Source: JACCTU01 sp963788055
GTDB lineage: Bacteria; Actinomycetota; Thermoleophilia; Gaiellales; Gaiellaceae
Length of the DNA: 64,000 bases
Assembly (NCBI GenBank): GCA_963788055.1
Contig: CAWBFA010000001.1
Location: forward strand, 310,001 to 374,000
Reading direction: 5' to 3'
How positions within the stretch are numbered: the stretch's first letter is position 1; each line of letters opens with the position of its first letter. A program made the translations under genes and the position numbers. This document shows, one piece after another, positions 39,409 through 49,157 of this stretch. The notes under the pieces were generated by a model. That model worked only from the letters and a program-made list of their open reading frames with translations. It did no database searches and had not been told where the DNA came from.

Positions 39409-41331
39409 GTGCCTCGGCGCTCACGCCCCGGCCTGTGCGCCCTGATCGCAGTGCTGTCGCTCGCCGCGGCGCCGTGCGCAGCGGCCGATCTCGCCGACGA
39501 GACCGCACTCGCGGAGCGGTACGCGCCGGTCGTGCGGCTCGTCGCCCAAGCCCAGGACTGCGGGTACGGCGAGTCGTACGAGCCGATCGACGTCGATCTG
39601 CTGTTCGGAGAGCAGACGGTCGCGCTTCGCGGGCCGTGGGGACCCGGCGACCTGATCAAGGTCGGCCCAACAGCTGAGGATGTGTCCCGCAACCTCTACG
39701 AGTACCACCTGGACTTCCCCGGGAACGCACTCGATCCCGGGTGCGACTACGAGCGGTGGGCGGGCCGCCTCACCGCCGGCCGGGCGCCCGCGGTCTACGC
39801 GCACGTCGCCACGGATCCGGGCTACCCGGGTCAGCTCGCGTTGCAGTACTGGCTCTACTACGTGTTCAACGACTGGAACAACACCCACGAAGGCGACTGG
39901 GAGAACATCCAACTCATCTTCGACGCGAGCGATGCGCGGCAGGCGCTCGAGCGCGGGCCATTGTCGGTCGGCTACAGCCAGCACGAAGGGTCCGAGCGGG
40001 CGACGTGGGGCGAGGACAAGCTCGAGCTCGTTGACCGGACGCATCCGGTCGTCCATCCGGCAGCGGGGTCTCACGCCAACTTCTTCGGCTCGGAGCTCTA
40101 CCTCGGCAGCTCGGCCCAGCAGGGCGTGGGCTGCGACGACACATCGAGTCCGAGCGTCGACCTCCGTCCGGTCGTGAGGACGATTCCGAGCGATCCCGAC
40201 GATGCTCGTACCCGCTTTCCGTGGATCTCGTTCGAGGGCCGCTGGGGTGAATTCCAGAAGGCGTTCTTCAACGGCCCAACGGGCCCCAACCTGAAGACGT
40301 CGTGGACCGAGCCGATCAGCGTATCGACGAACTGGCGCGATCGGAGCTACGCCGTCCCCGCGGGAGGCGCCCTCGGGACCGGGACGACCGACTTCTTCTG
40401 CAGCGCGATCGCAGCGGGCTCGAACACGCTTCGACGGCTCATCGACGACCCGCTGCCCATCCTGCTGGTGCTCGGAGCGCTCCTCGCATTCGTGGTCTTC
40501 GGGCTCTCGCGCGCGACGTGGCGGCCGAGCGCGCCGCTTCGGCTGGCCCGCCGTCGCGCGTGGGGCCAGATCACCACGGCCGCAGCCAGGATGTACGCCA
40601 GACGCGTGCCGTTGTTCCTGGGCATCGGCCTCGTCTTCGTGCCGATCTCGCTCGTCGTGACGCTCTTGCAGGCGATCGTCCTCGGAGCGGCGAGCATTGC
40701 CGGGATTTCGACCGAGGGGGAAAGCGGCGGGCTGCTCGTACTGCTCGTATTCGTGATCGGGACCGCGTTGACGCTGCTCGGCCTCTTCCTCGTAGTCGCG
40801 GCTACCGGCCGTGCTCTCGTGGAGATCGACGCCTGCAGGCCGATCGGGCCGATCCGCGCGTACCGGTTGGCGTTCGAGAGCGCCCGTCCGCTGCTCGGCG
40901 CGATCGCGATCGCCGTCGGGACGATCTCTCTCCTCGTGAGCTCGGTTGTGCTTGTCCCGATCGCGATCTGGCTTGCTGTCCGCTGGGTGCTCGCCGTCTT
41001 CGCGGTCGAGCTCGAGGGTCGCTCCGCGATCGACGCGCTGCGGCGAAGCCGCAAGCTCGTCCGCCATCGGTGGCTGAAAGTCGCATCGCAGACCGTGTTC
41101 GCGGCGGCGCTCGCGCTCGTCCTCGGCCCGCTTGTCGGCACCCTCCTGATCGTCCTGACGAGCGCCCCGCTCTCGACGCTCAACCTCGTCGCGGGAGTCG
41201 TCAACGCCGTGACGGTGCCGTTCGTCGCCCTGACGACCGCATACGTCTACTTCGACGCCCGTGCAGGCGTCGAGCTCGAGCCGGCCGACGACCTCGATGA
41301 GCTTCCCGCCGAGTATGAGCTCTCGCGGTGA
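39409..41331 (+). CDS. Vps62-like secreted domain fused to a DUF-type multi-helix membrane domain
   Basis: About 640 residues from GTG 39409 (TTG 39370 is an alternative). Signal peptide (PGLCALIAVLSLAAAPCAA) leads to a domain with LAERYAPVVRL, YGESYEPIDVDLLF, YWLYYVFNDWNNTHEGDWE, VGYSQHEGSERATW and HPVVHPAAGSHANFF, the pattern of Vps62-type proteins. After residue ~345 come at least six membrane helices arranged as in glycerophosphodiesterase-type membrane domains, with SRKLVRHRWLKVASQ. It overlaps the YihY gene by GTGA. An outward-facing domain attached to a membrane part is unusual for this family; function unknown. Confidence 0.75.
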   Translation: MPRRSRPGLCALIAVLSLAAAPCAAADLADETALAERYAPVVRLVAQAQDCGYGESYEPIDVDLLFGEQTVALRGPWGPGDLIKVGPTAEDVSRNLYEYHLDFPGNALDPGCDYERWAGRLTAGRAPAVYAHVATDPGYPGQLALQYWLYYVFNDWNNTHEGDWENIQLIFDASDARQALERGPLSVGYSQHEGSERATWGEDKLELVDRTHPVVHPAAGSHANFFGSELYLGSSAQQGVGCDDTSSPSVDLRPVVRTIPSDPDDARTRFPWISFEGRWGEFQKAFFNGPTGPNLKTSWTEPISVSTNWRDRSYAVPAGGALGTGTTDFFCSAIAAGSNTLRRLIDDPLPILLVLGALLAFVVFGLSRATWRPSAPLRLARRRAWGQITTAAARMYARRVPLFLGIGLVFVPISLVVTLLQAIVLGAASIAGISTEGESGGLLVLLVFVIGTALTLLGLFLVVAATGRALVEIDACRPIGPIRAYRLAFESARPLLGAIAIAVGTISLLVSSVVLVPIAIWLAVRWVLAVFAVELEGRSAIDALRRSRKLVRHRWLKVASQTVFAAALALVLGPLVGTLLIVLTSAPLSTLNLVAGVVNAVTVPFVALTTAYVYFDARAGVELEPADDLDELPAEYELSR

Positions 41332-42239
41332 GCGAGCCGGATTCCCGGGAACGCGCACCAACGATCGAGGTCGACGCCGCGCCGACGATCCCGGGTCGGG
41401 TCGCCCGCTGGGCGGCAAAAGGCCGCATCCTCCGAGCCCGGGTCGAGGCCGCACGACGCCGCCACGCATCGCTCGACCTCGTCCTCGAGCTCGTGGAGCA
41501 GGACTCGACGATCGGCGGCGGGATGCTCGGCGGCGCGCTCGCCTACCGATTCTTCGTCTTCCTGCTGCCGTTCGCGCTCTTCCTCGTCGCCGGTCTGGGG
41601 ATCTACGCCGACACCACGGAGCAGACCCCGTCCGAGATCGTCTCCCGATCGGGACTGACCGCGCTGGTCGCAAGCGAGGTCGCGGCGGCGGCGAGCAGCC
41701 CGTCGCGTTGGGCGATCTTCATCGTGACCCTGCCCATTCTCGTCTACGCGGCCGCGATGCTCTACCGGGCGATCGCGATCGTGCACGCGATCGCCTGGCA
41801 TGGATCGGGCCGCAGCGTCCGGCTCTCGTCGAAAGGCTTCGCGGTGTTCGGCGGTGTTTTCGTCGCGCAGCTCGCCTCGGTGGTGATCGTCGGTTGGATC
41901 CGGCGCAACGACCAGGTCGCCGGCGTCACGGCGCTGCTGGCGTACGAGATTCTGCTCGGGGGCGCCTGGGTCGCGTTCGCACGGCTGCTTCCTCACCGCG
42001 GCGTCGGCTGGAAAGCACTCGTGCCGGGAGCCGCACTGCTCGCTCTCGGAATGTTGTTCCTCAACTCCTTCAACGTGTACGTGACGTCACGCCTCGTCGA
42101 GGAACGCGCGGACACGTATGGCGTGCTCGGCGTCGCCACGGCTCTCCTCTTCTCCCTCTATATCGCCGGGAGGGTGATCGTCGCCTCAGCCGTGCTGAAC
42201 GCGACGTTGGACGCGCACCGTCGACGTGCGACCAAGTAG
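41328..42239 (+). CDS. YihY/BrkB family membrane protein (UPF0761)
   Basis: 303 residues. After a soluble N-terminal stretch come six helices with family words: GGMLGGALAYRFFVFLLPFAL, LYRAIAIVHAIAW, LEQLASVVIVGW-like and TYGVLGVATALLFSLYIAGRVIV. YihY proteins were formerly thought to be RNase BN; the function remains unclear. GTG overlaps the stop of the preceding membrane gene, so they are one transcript, and the pair may act together in the envelope. Confidence 0.88.
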   Translation: MSEPDSRERAPTIEVDAAPTIPGRVARWAAKGRILRARVEAARRRHASLDLVLELVEQDSTIGGGMLGGALAYRFFVFLLPFALFLVAGLGIYADTTEQTPSEIVSRSGLTALVASEVAAAASSPSRWAIFIVTLPILVYAAAMLYRAIAIVHAIAWHGSGRSVRLSSKGFAVFGGVFVAQLASVVIVGWIRRNDQVAGVTALLAYEILLGGAWVAFARLLPHRGVGWKALVPGAALLALGMLFLNSFNVYVTSRLVEERADTYGVLGVATALLFSLYIAGRVIVASAVLNATLDAHRRRATK

Positions 42240-42261
42240 CTCGCGGCCGGCCGCGCGACCG

Positions 42262-42717
42262 TTAGGCGAGGACGCGCGCGAGGTTCTCGATCACCGCCGT
42301 CCAGCCCTTCTCGTGCTCGCTGCGGATCTCGCCGTTCGCGAAGCCGGTGTGTGTGAGGACGACCTCGGTCCCGGCCCCGTCCTCGAGGAACTCGACGACG
42401 ACGAGCGAATCGGCGCTTCCTTCCATCTCCGACGGACCGTCCTCCCAGGACCACGTGTACGCGAGCCGCTCGGGCGGAGTGATCTCCCTGTACTCGCCGA
42501 CCACGGTGTGCACCGAGCCGCTCGGGTCCTCCATCGAGAGGCGGTAGCGACCGCCCGGTCGCGCATCGACCTCGGCCGTAGGCGTCTTCCAGTCCGGCCC
42601 GGCCGCCCACCAGGTCCGCAGCACGTCTGGGTTCGTCCACGCGTCGAAGACGCGCTCGCGCGGTGCGTCGAATCGCCGCGTCACGCGCAGCATCGTCTCT
42701 TGCTCCGTCCCCGTCAT
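42262..42717 (-). CDS. SRPBCC/AHSA1 domain protein
   Basis: 151 residues. TRRFDAPRERVFDAWTNPDVLRTWW (start of a Bet v 1-like hydrophobic cup) and YTWSWEDGP, VVVEFLEDGAGTEVVLTHTG, HEKGW match the AHSA1 group, named after the Hsp90 activator but in bacteria mostly of unknown ligand. ATG overlaps the end of the ArsR gene upstream (ATGA-type, 42714-42717), an arrangement seen very often, with the regulator first. Confidence 0.92.
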   Translation of the reverse strand: MTGTEQETMLRVTRRFDAPRERVFDAWTNPDVLRTWWAAGPDWKTPTAEVDARPGGRYRLSMEDPSGSVHTVVGEYREITPPERLAYTWSWEDGPSEMEGSADSLVVVEFLEDGAGTEVVLTHTGFANGEIRSEHEKGWTAVIENLARVLA

Positions 42718-43052
42718 CCCTGCTCCTTTCGTTCGTCGGCCAGGTGGCGCTCGACGGCGTCGAACTTCGCCTCCCAGAGCGCCCGGTGGCGCTCGATCCA
42801 GGTCTCGATCTCGGCGAGCGGCGCCGGCCGCAGCTCGAGCCGGTGCTCGCGCCCCACGACCGTCCGCCTGACGAGCCCCGTCTGCTCGAGCACCTTCAGG
42901 TGCTTCGTCACCGCCGGCTTCGAGAGGCTGAGGCCGCGGGAGGCCTCACCGACCGTCGCCGAGCCGCGTGCGAGCCGGGCGACGATCGTCCGCCGCGCGG
43001 GGTGCGCGAGCGCGTCGAAGCTTCGGTCGAGCTGGGTGGCCGTATTGTTCAC
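42714..43052 (-). CDS. ArsR/SmtB-type winged-helix regulator
   Basis: 112 residues. One winged helix: FDALAHPARRTIVARLARG, LSLSKPAVTKHLKVLEQTGLV (recognition helix) and RTVVGREHRLELRP (wing). No metal-binding cysteine motif, so it senses something else or acts constitutively. Starts GTG at 43052, inside a 13-base perfect palindrome, so it probably represses itself and the downstream AHSA1 gene. Confidence 0.92.
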   Translation of the reverse strand: MNNTATQLDRSFDALAHPARRTIVARLARGSATVGEASRGLSLSKPAVTKHLKVLEQTGLVRRTVVGREHRLELRPAPLAEIETWIERHRALWEAKFDAVERHLADERKEQG

Positions 43053-43069
43053 CTGTAGGTGAACAATAC
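43042..43069. promoter_or_regulatory. Perfect palindrome over the ArsR start codon (likely self-operator)
   Basis: GTATTGTTCACCT-GT-AGGTGAACAATAC: 13-base arms, 2-base centre, no mismatch. The GTG start of the ArsR-type gene (43050-43052, minus strand) is inside the left arm, so a bound dimer would block both transcription and access to the start. Confidence 0.8.
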
Positions 43070-43147
43070 CAGAACTCTCATCGCCATCTCATCGGGTGCT
43101 GCCTACTCTGGGCGAGCCCAGACGGCAAGCGAAGGAGACTCAGGAAC

Positions 43148-43507
43148 ATGAGACGCCGACTGACCATGATCCTCGCGGGGCTCGCCGCCCTCGGAGCATT
43201 CGCTCTTGGCGGCGCCGCGATCGCCAACGCCACCGGCGTCGTCGGCGAGGACGAGGGGCAGCAGCTCTCCTCGTCCGAGGCCGACCGCGCTGGCGCGGCC
43301 GCCCTCCGCGCGACCGACGGCGGCACCGTCCAGGCGACGGAGCGGGACAACGAGAAGGGTGCGACGTTCGAGGTCGAGGTCCGCAAGCCCGACGGATCCG
43401 TCGTCGACGTCCGGCTCGATTCGAGCTACCGCGTCGTCGCCGTGGATGGTGACACGGAGTCGAACGACGATGACGCCGGCGGTCAGGACGACACAGGCGA
43501 GAAGTAA
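43148..43507 (+). CDS. Secreted PepSY-like protein
   Basis: 119 residues with a signal peptide (MRRRLTMILAGLAALGAFAL, cut near the AIANA region). The mature part, AALRATDGGTVQATERD then FEVEVRKPDGSVVDVRLD, has the paired pattern of a PepSY repeat, a fold that inhibits or regulates proteases and is common just before two-component systems. Acidic C-terminus (ESNDDDAGGQDD). AAGGAG lies 9 bases before the ATG. A perfect hairpin follows. Confidence 0.7.
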   Translation: MRRRLTMILAGLAALGAFALGGAAIANATGVVGEDEGQQLSSSEADRAGAAALRATDGGTVQATERDNEKGATFEVEVRKPDGSVVDVRLDSSYRVVAVDGDTESNDDDAGGQDDTGEK

Positions 43508-43522
43508 GCGTCAACGTCCGAA

Positions 43523-43553
43523 CCGGGAGGAGCTCGAAGCGAGCTCCTCCCGG
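43523..43553 (+). terminator. Hairpin between PepSY-like gene and OmpR regulator
   Basis: CCGGGAGGAGCTCG-AAG-CGAGCTCCTCCCGG, 14-base perfect stem, 15 bases after the stop at 43507. No T tract, but the strongest hairpin in the region; suited to Rho-independent pausing or 3' protection. Confidence 0.6.
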
Positions 43554-43597
43554 CCCCCAGCTCATCCTCCTCTCATCTCGCGGGCGACAATGGCGTC

Positions 43598-44272
43598 GTG
43601 CGCGCGCTCGTCGTCGAGGATCAGCCGAAGCTCGCCTCGTTGATTCAGCGAGGGCTCGCGGAGGAGGGCTATGCGGTCGACCTCGCGCCGAACGGACTGG
43701 AGGCGCTCGTCCGCGCGGGCGCAACCGAGTACGACGTGATCGTCCTCGATGTGATGCTCCCGGGCATCGACGGCTTCGAGGTCGTTCGCCGGCTGCGCGA
43801 CCAGACGGTGCAGTCACCCGTCTTGCTGCTGACCGCACGCGACGGAGCGGAAGACCGCGTGACCGGGCTCGACCTCGGCGCCGACGACTACCTGACGAAG
43901 CCGTTCTCCTTCGACGAGCTGCTCGCGCGCCTGCGCGCGCTCACCAGGCGCGGCCCGATCGAGCGGCCTCCCGTGCTCGTCGTGGGACCGCTCAAGCTCG
44001 ACCCGCGCGCCCGACGCGCCTGGCACGGCGAGACCGAGCTCGAGCTCTCCGCGAAGGAGTTCGCGGTGCTCGAGACGTTCATGCGGCGGCCGGGTGAGGT
44101 GCTCTCACGTTTCGATCTGCTCGAGCACGCGTGGGACGTCGCCTACGAGAACCGTTCGAACGTCGTCGACGTCTACGTGCGCTACCTGCGGGAGAAGATC
44201 GACCGCCGCTTCGGGCACACGCTGATCGAGACCGTGCGCGGCGCCGGCTACCGGCTCCGCAACGAGGACTGA
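43598..44272 (+). CDS. OmpR/PhoB-family response regulator
   Basis: 224 residues from GTG 43598. Receiver: LVVEDQP, Asp51 in IVLDVMLPGIDGFE, LLLTARD, and TKPFSFDEL (conserved Lys). DNA-binding winged helix: LELSAKEFAVLETFMRRPGE, NVVDVYVRYLREKID, VRGAGYRL. Closest in style to CutR/MprA/QseB-type regulators. Partnered with the histidine kinase two bases downstream. Confidence 0.95.
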   Translation: MRALVVEDQPKLASLIQRGLAEEGYAVDLAPNGLEALVRAGATEYDVIVLDVMLPGIDGFEVVRRLRDQTVQSPVLLLTARDGAEDRVTGLDLGADDYLTKPFSFDELLARLRALTRRGPIERPPVLVVGPLKLDPRARRAWHGETELELSAKEFAVLETFMRRPGEVLSRFDLLEHAWDVAYENRSNVVDVYVRYLREKIDRRFGHTLIETVRGAGYRLRNED

Positions 44273-44274
44273 CC

Positions 44275-45604
44275 ATGCGACCGCTGCCGATCCGGCTCCG
44301 ACTGACGGCCGCGTTCGCGCTCGCGATGGCGGTCGTGCTCGCGGCCACGGCCATGCTCCTCTACCTCCGCCTCGGCGCCGAGCTCGAGAAGACGATCGAC
44401 GACGGGCTGCAGAGCCGCGCGCGAGACGTGACGGCGCTCGTCGACAGGACCGGGTCGCTTGCAGACGTGAGCTCTGAGGACGATTTCGTGCAGCTGCTCG
44501 GGCAAGACGGGGATGTGATCGACGCCACGGCGCAGGTTCGCGGCAGGAAGTTGCTCGACGAGCGGGGAGGTCGCGCGCGCTGCCAACGGTCCGATCTTCG
44601 TCGACGGGAGCATCAACGGCGACGACCCGGCGCGGCTGCTCGCGCTCCCGACCACGACCGACGGCCGACAGTTGGTCGTCGTCGTGGGCACGTCCGCGGA
44701 GGGCCGCGCCGATGCACTCGAGAGCCTCTTGGGGGAACTGCTTGTCGCGGCGCCGATTGCGCTCGTGCTGGCTTCGCTCCTCGCCTACGCGCTGGCGGCC
44801 GCAGCGCTCCGTCCAGTCGAGTCGATGCGACGCCGCGCGGCTGCGATCACCGGCTCAGAGCCGGGCAGCCGACTGCCGGTTCCGGAGACGAACGACGAGA
44901 TCGCGCGGCTCGGAGCGACGTTGAACGACATGCTGGAACGCCTCGAGCTCGCTCTGGCGCGAGAGCGGAGCTTCGTCGCCGACGCAAGCCACGAGCTCAG
45001 GACTCCCCTTGCGCTCCTGCGGGCGGAGCTCGACCTCGCCCTCCGGCGCGAACGAACCCGTGAGGAGCTCGAGCGTGCGCTCAGGTCGGCGGCCGACGAG
45101 AGCGACCGGCTGTCGCGTCTCGCCGAGGACCTGCTGGTCCTGGCGCGCGCGGACGACGGCCGGCTCCCGCTCCGTCCCACGACGGTCGGCGCACGCGGGC
45201 TCGGAGAACGCGTCGCTTCGCGTTTCGCGGCGCGCGGCACGATCGAGGTCGACGCCACGCCAGAGCTCACCCTTACCGCGGACGCGGAGCGCGTCGAACA
45301 GGCACTTGGCAACCTCGTCGAAAACGCGCTCGTACACGGCGACGGCCCCGTCCGCATCGTCGCGGAGGCCAAAAACGGGCTCGTGGAGCTGCACGTCCTC
45401 GACGAGGGTCCCGGCTTCCGCGACGGCTTCGCCGAGCGCGCGTTCGACCGCTTCAGCCGAGCGGACGATGCACGCTCGGGCGCGGGTGCCGGTCTCGGCC
45501 TCTCGATCACGCGTGCGATCGCACGAGCGCACGGCGGCGACGCTGGTGCACGAGCCCGACGGGACGGCCAAGGAGCCGACGTGTGGATCGCGTTGCCGCG
45601 CTAG
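44275..45604 (+). CDS. Sensor histidine kinase, HAMP/HisKA/HATPase (one frameshift near 44575)
   Basis: Starts ATG 44275 next to its regulator. First helix LRLTAAFALAMAVVLAATAML; an outer domain of ~130 residues; second helix PIALVLASLLAYALAAAAL; HAMP with RLPVPETNDEIARLGATLN. Phospho-acceptor His in ERSFVADASHELRTPLA, then N, G1 and G2 boxes: NLVENALVHG, DEGPGF, GAGLGLSI. At about 44575 one extra base breaks the frame in the sensor domain. Restored length about 440 residues, ordinary for the family. The TAG overlaps that of the GFA gene in CTAG. Confidence 0.88.
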
Positions 45605-46017
45605 CGCGAGCGGCCCTCGGGGAACCGCTCGAGCCCGTCGTCCGGGATCGGCTCCCAAGGCGCCGCGTACACGACGAACTGGCGATACGTCGGCCGGATC
45701 CCCGGGTCGGCGTCGAACGCGCCGAGCCGGATCGAGATGACCTCGGGATCCTCCTGGCTCCGGCTCCAAAGCGATGACCCACACGCGGAGCAGAACACCT
45801 TGGCAAAGCCGTCGTCCGGCTCGTACGCCCGGATCAGCTCCTCGCCTGAGAGGACGCGCAGCGAGCCGGGTGCGATCCGTGCCCCCGGCGACGCCGCAGT
45901 CCCTGTCCGTCGCTGACACCGCGTGCAGTGGCAATAGCCCGACGAAACGAGCGGCTCGCTCACCTCGAAACGCACCGCGCCGCACAGGCATCCGCCGGTG
46001 AGCGGCAGCTCGACCAC
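45601..46017 (-). CDS. GFA-family (glutathione-dependent formaldehyde-activating-like) zinc protein
   Basis: 138 residues from GTG 46017. Zinc cysteines: GGCLCGAV (CxC), YCHCTRCQR (CxCxxC) and FCSACGSSLW (CxxC), all seven present, with the family's WxS/GSSLW closing strand. Named after S-hydroxymethylglutathione synthase, though most members have no proven reaction. The GTG sits just downstream of the FMN reductase stop (46028), so this gene probably belongs to the YceI-FMN reductase transcript. Confidence 0.9.
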   Translation of the reverse strand: MVELPLTGGCLCGAVRFEVSEPLVSSGYCHCTRCQRRTGTAASPGARIAPGSLRVLSGEELIRAYEPDDGFAKVFCSACGSSLWSRSQEDPEVISIRLGAFDADPGIRPTYRQFVVYAAPWEPIPDDGLERFPEGRSR

Positions 46018-46027
46018 GGCGGAAAGC

Positions 46028-46597
46028 CTATGCGGTGAGCTGCGCGCGGGCGGCGCGCTCGTCCGCGGCGAGGACGAGCGAATCGACGACGGACGCGAGC
46101 TGCTCGGCGAAATTGCTGTCGCTGAGGCGCCCCTGCTCGTCGAAGCGGTCGTGGGCGTGCGGGACCGCGAGCTCGACGTCGAGCACGCGGGCACCGAGTG
46201 CGCCGAGTACCTTGCGGAGCTCGGCCTGCGCCCACACGCCGCCGAATGAACTCGTGCTCGCGCCGATCACGGCCACGGGCTTGTTGCGCATCGGATTCGT
46301 CGCGACCGGCCGTGAGACCCAGTCGAACGCGTTCTTCAGCTGCCCCGGGATCGAGTGGTTGTACTCCGGGGTCGCGATCAGAACGGTGTCCGCCCGCGCG
46401 ATCGCATCCCGAAGCTCTGCGACCGCGGCGGGCGCGTCCATGCCGTTGTCGTCGTCCTCGTCATACGGCGGTACATCCTTCAGGCCGCCCCAGAGGTCGA
46501 GGACGGCGTCCTCCGGGAACAGCTCCACCGCGTTGTAGAGCAGCTTCGCGTTGTATGAGTCATTGCGAAGGCTGCCGGGGATGGCGAGGACGCGCAT
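46028..46597 (-). CDS. NAD(P)H-dependent FMN reductase
   Basis: 189 residues, flavodoxin-like. AIPGSLRNDSYNAKLL (FMN phosphate loop, 5-20) and ATPEYNHSIPGQLKNAFDW (75-93) are the family signature; IGASTSSFGG provides the next flavin loop. Reduces FMN or quinones/azo compounds with NAD(P)H. It lies three bases after the YceI gene. Confidence 0.95.
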   Translation of the reverse strand: MRVLAIPGSLRNDSYNAKLLYNAVELFPEDAVLDLWGGLKDVPPYDEDDDNGMDAPAAVAELRDAIARADTVLIATPEYNHSIPGQLKNAFDWVSRPVATNPMRNKPVAVIGASTSSFGGVWAQAELRKVLGALGARVLDVELAVPHAHDRFDEQGRLSDSNFAEQLASVVDSLVLAADERAARAQLTA

Positions 46598-46600
46598 TGC

Positions 46601-47143
46601 CTACGCCTCCTTGTAGAAGTAGAGCTCGGTGATGATCGAGACGTTGTCCGCGAGGGCCGGCTCGCCGCTCGGGATCGGGGCATTCCAGCTCACGCCGAAC
46701 GCGGTCCTGTCGATCGTCGTCGTCAGCCGCAACCCGACCCGCTCACGGCCGGCGAAGTCCGTCAGCGGCGCTGCGACGGTGCCTGTCACCTCGGTCGGGT
46801 GCGTGACGCCCTTGATCGTGAGCTCGCCGCGAACGTTGACGTTCTCACCGTCCAACGAGATGTCGGTCGCGGTGAAGCGAAGCTCGGGGTGCTGCTCGGC
46901 GTCGAAGAAGTCCGGCGACTGTAGGTGCGCTGACAGGTTCTCGTCCTTGGCGTCGACGCTGGCCACCTTGACGGTGCCTTCGAGGGTCGCGTCGTTCCCT
47001 TCGACGACAAGTTTCCCGTCGAACTCGCGAAACTGGCCCATGAAGGTGCCGGAGAGATAGGCGACCTCGAAGCCCACCTGAGAGTGCACCGGGTCGAGCT
47101 GCCAGGTGCCGGCGGGGGCGATCAGGGTCTCTGTTGTGCTCAC
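46601..47143 (-). CDS. YceI-family protein
   Basis: 180 residues, one YceI beta-barrel (lipocalin-like, binds polyisoprenoid tails). WQLDPVHSQVGFEVAYL, GQFREFDGKLVV, SPDFFDAEQHPELRFTAT and DRTAFGVSW are diagnostic. No signal peptide, so cytoplasmic. First gene of a likely operon with the FMN reductase and GFA protein, divergent from the MarR-type gene, a common regulator-target pairing. Confidence 0.94.
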   Translation of the reverse strand: MSTTETLIAPAGTWQLDPVHSQVGFEVAYLSGTFMGQFREFDGKLVVEGNDATLEGTVKVASVDAKDENLSAHLQSPDFFDAEQHPELRFTATDISLDGENVNVRGELTIKGVTHPTEVTGTVAAPLTDFAGRERVGLRLTTTIDRTAFGVSWNAPIPSGEPALADNVSIITELYFYKEA

Positions 47144-47201
47144 TTGCGTCCTCCTGTTGAGTGGTCTACTATTGAGTGCACAAGCAATATAGCGAGGAAA
47201 C

Positions 47202-47215
47202 CTTGAGTCGTCAAG
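47202..47215. promoter_or_regulatory. Inverted repeat in the YceI/MarR divergent region
   Basis: CTTGA-GTCG-TCAAG just before the MarR start. MarR dimers bind short palindromes of this size; with AT-rich TATTGAGTGCACAAGCAATA (47171-47190) upstream, this is the obvious control region for both directions. Confidence 0.4.
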
Positions 47216-47217
47216 TA

Positions 47218-47692
47218 ATGCCCGAAACCGCTCCAGTCCATGCCTCCCCCGCCCTCCGGGCCTGGGGACAGCTCCTGCGTGGGCACGCCGCCGCGACCCG
47301 CCTCCTGAGCGCCGAGCTCCAGCAGTACGGCCTCACGATCAACGATTACGAGGCGCTCCTGCTCCTCTCGCAGGCCGAAGGCGGCCGTCTGACGCCGCGT
47401 CGACCTCGCCCGGCGGCTCGTCCTGACGCCGTCCGGTGTGACGCGACTGCTCGAGGGGCTCGAGGCGGCCGGCCTCGTCGAACGCGCCGACTGCCCGGCC
47501 GATCTCCGCGTCGTCTACGCGCAGCTCACCGAGCTCGGACGCGAGTCGCTGTCCCGCGCGTCGTGCGGCCACGTCGGCTCGGTGCGCGCCGTCTTCGAGG
47601 AGTACTTCAGCGACGAGGAGCTCGAAACGCTCGCGTCGCTGCTCGAGCGGCTTCCCGGAGGCGACGGCCTCTGCCCGGAAACGTCCGCGTGA
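47218..47692 (+). CDS. MarR-family regulator (one frameshift near 47398)
   Basis: ATG 47218 (TTG 47203 and GTG 47176 also in frame). SPALRAWGQLLRGHAAATRLL, LTINDYEALLLLSQAEGG then one extra base; the other frame continues with VDLARRLVLTPSGVTRLLEGLEAAGLVERA (read in two parts, recognition helix in the second) and RVVYAQLTELGRES, the wing of MarR proteins. Restored length about 158 residues. It most likely represses the YceI/FMN-reductase genes in response to a small phenolic or oxidant. Confidence 0.85.
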
Positions 47693-47813
47693 CCTGGCCA
47701 CCGCCCTCGGTCAGAAGCCGGAGGGGCGGGCGCTACTCGCCGACGGGCTGATCGACCTCCATTTCGCGCTGACACCGCGCGGCCGCCGCGCGCTCGCGAG
47801 CAGGGGGCGCTAG
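47693..47813 (+). other. Open fragment after the MarR gene
   Basis: An open frame reads DLATALGQKPEGRALL and LHFALTPRGRRALASRGR and ends at TAG 47811. It resembles the end of a winged-helix protein but has no start; it may be a relic or chance. Confidence 0.25.
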
Positions 47814-47814
47814 C

Positions 47815-48998
<1,184 letters not shown>

Positions 48999-49157
48999 TG
49001 TTCCTCCAGGTGATGCTGTCGAGGCTCTGGGTCGTGAGCACCAAGCCAGAGGCCGCACTCGTCCGCGGCCAAGGCGGCAGCCTTGGCAAGGGCGAGGGTG
49101 GAGTCCGGCGCCGCGTGATCGCGGGCCAGAGTCCGACATGTATCGCCTGGAGGAGCA

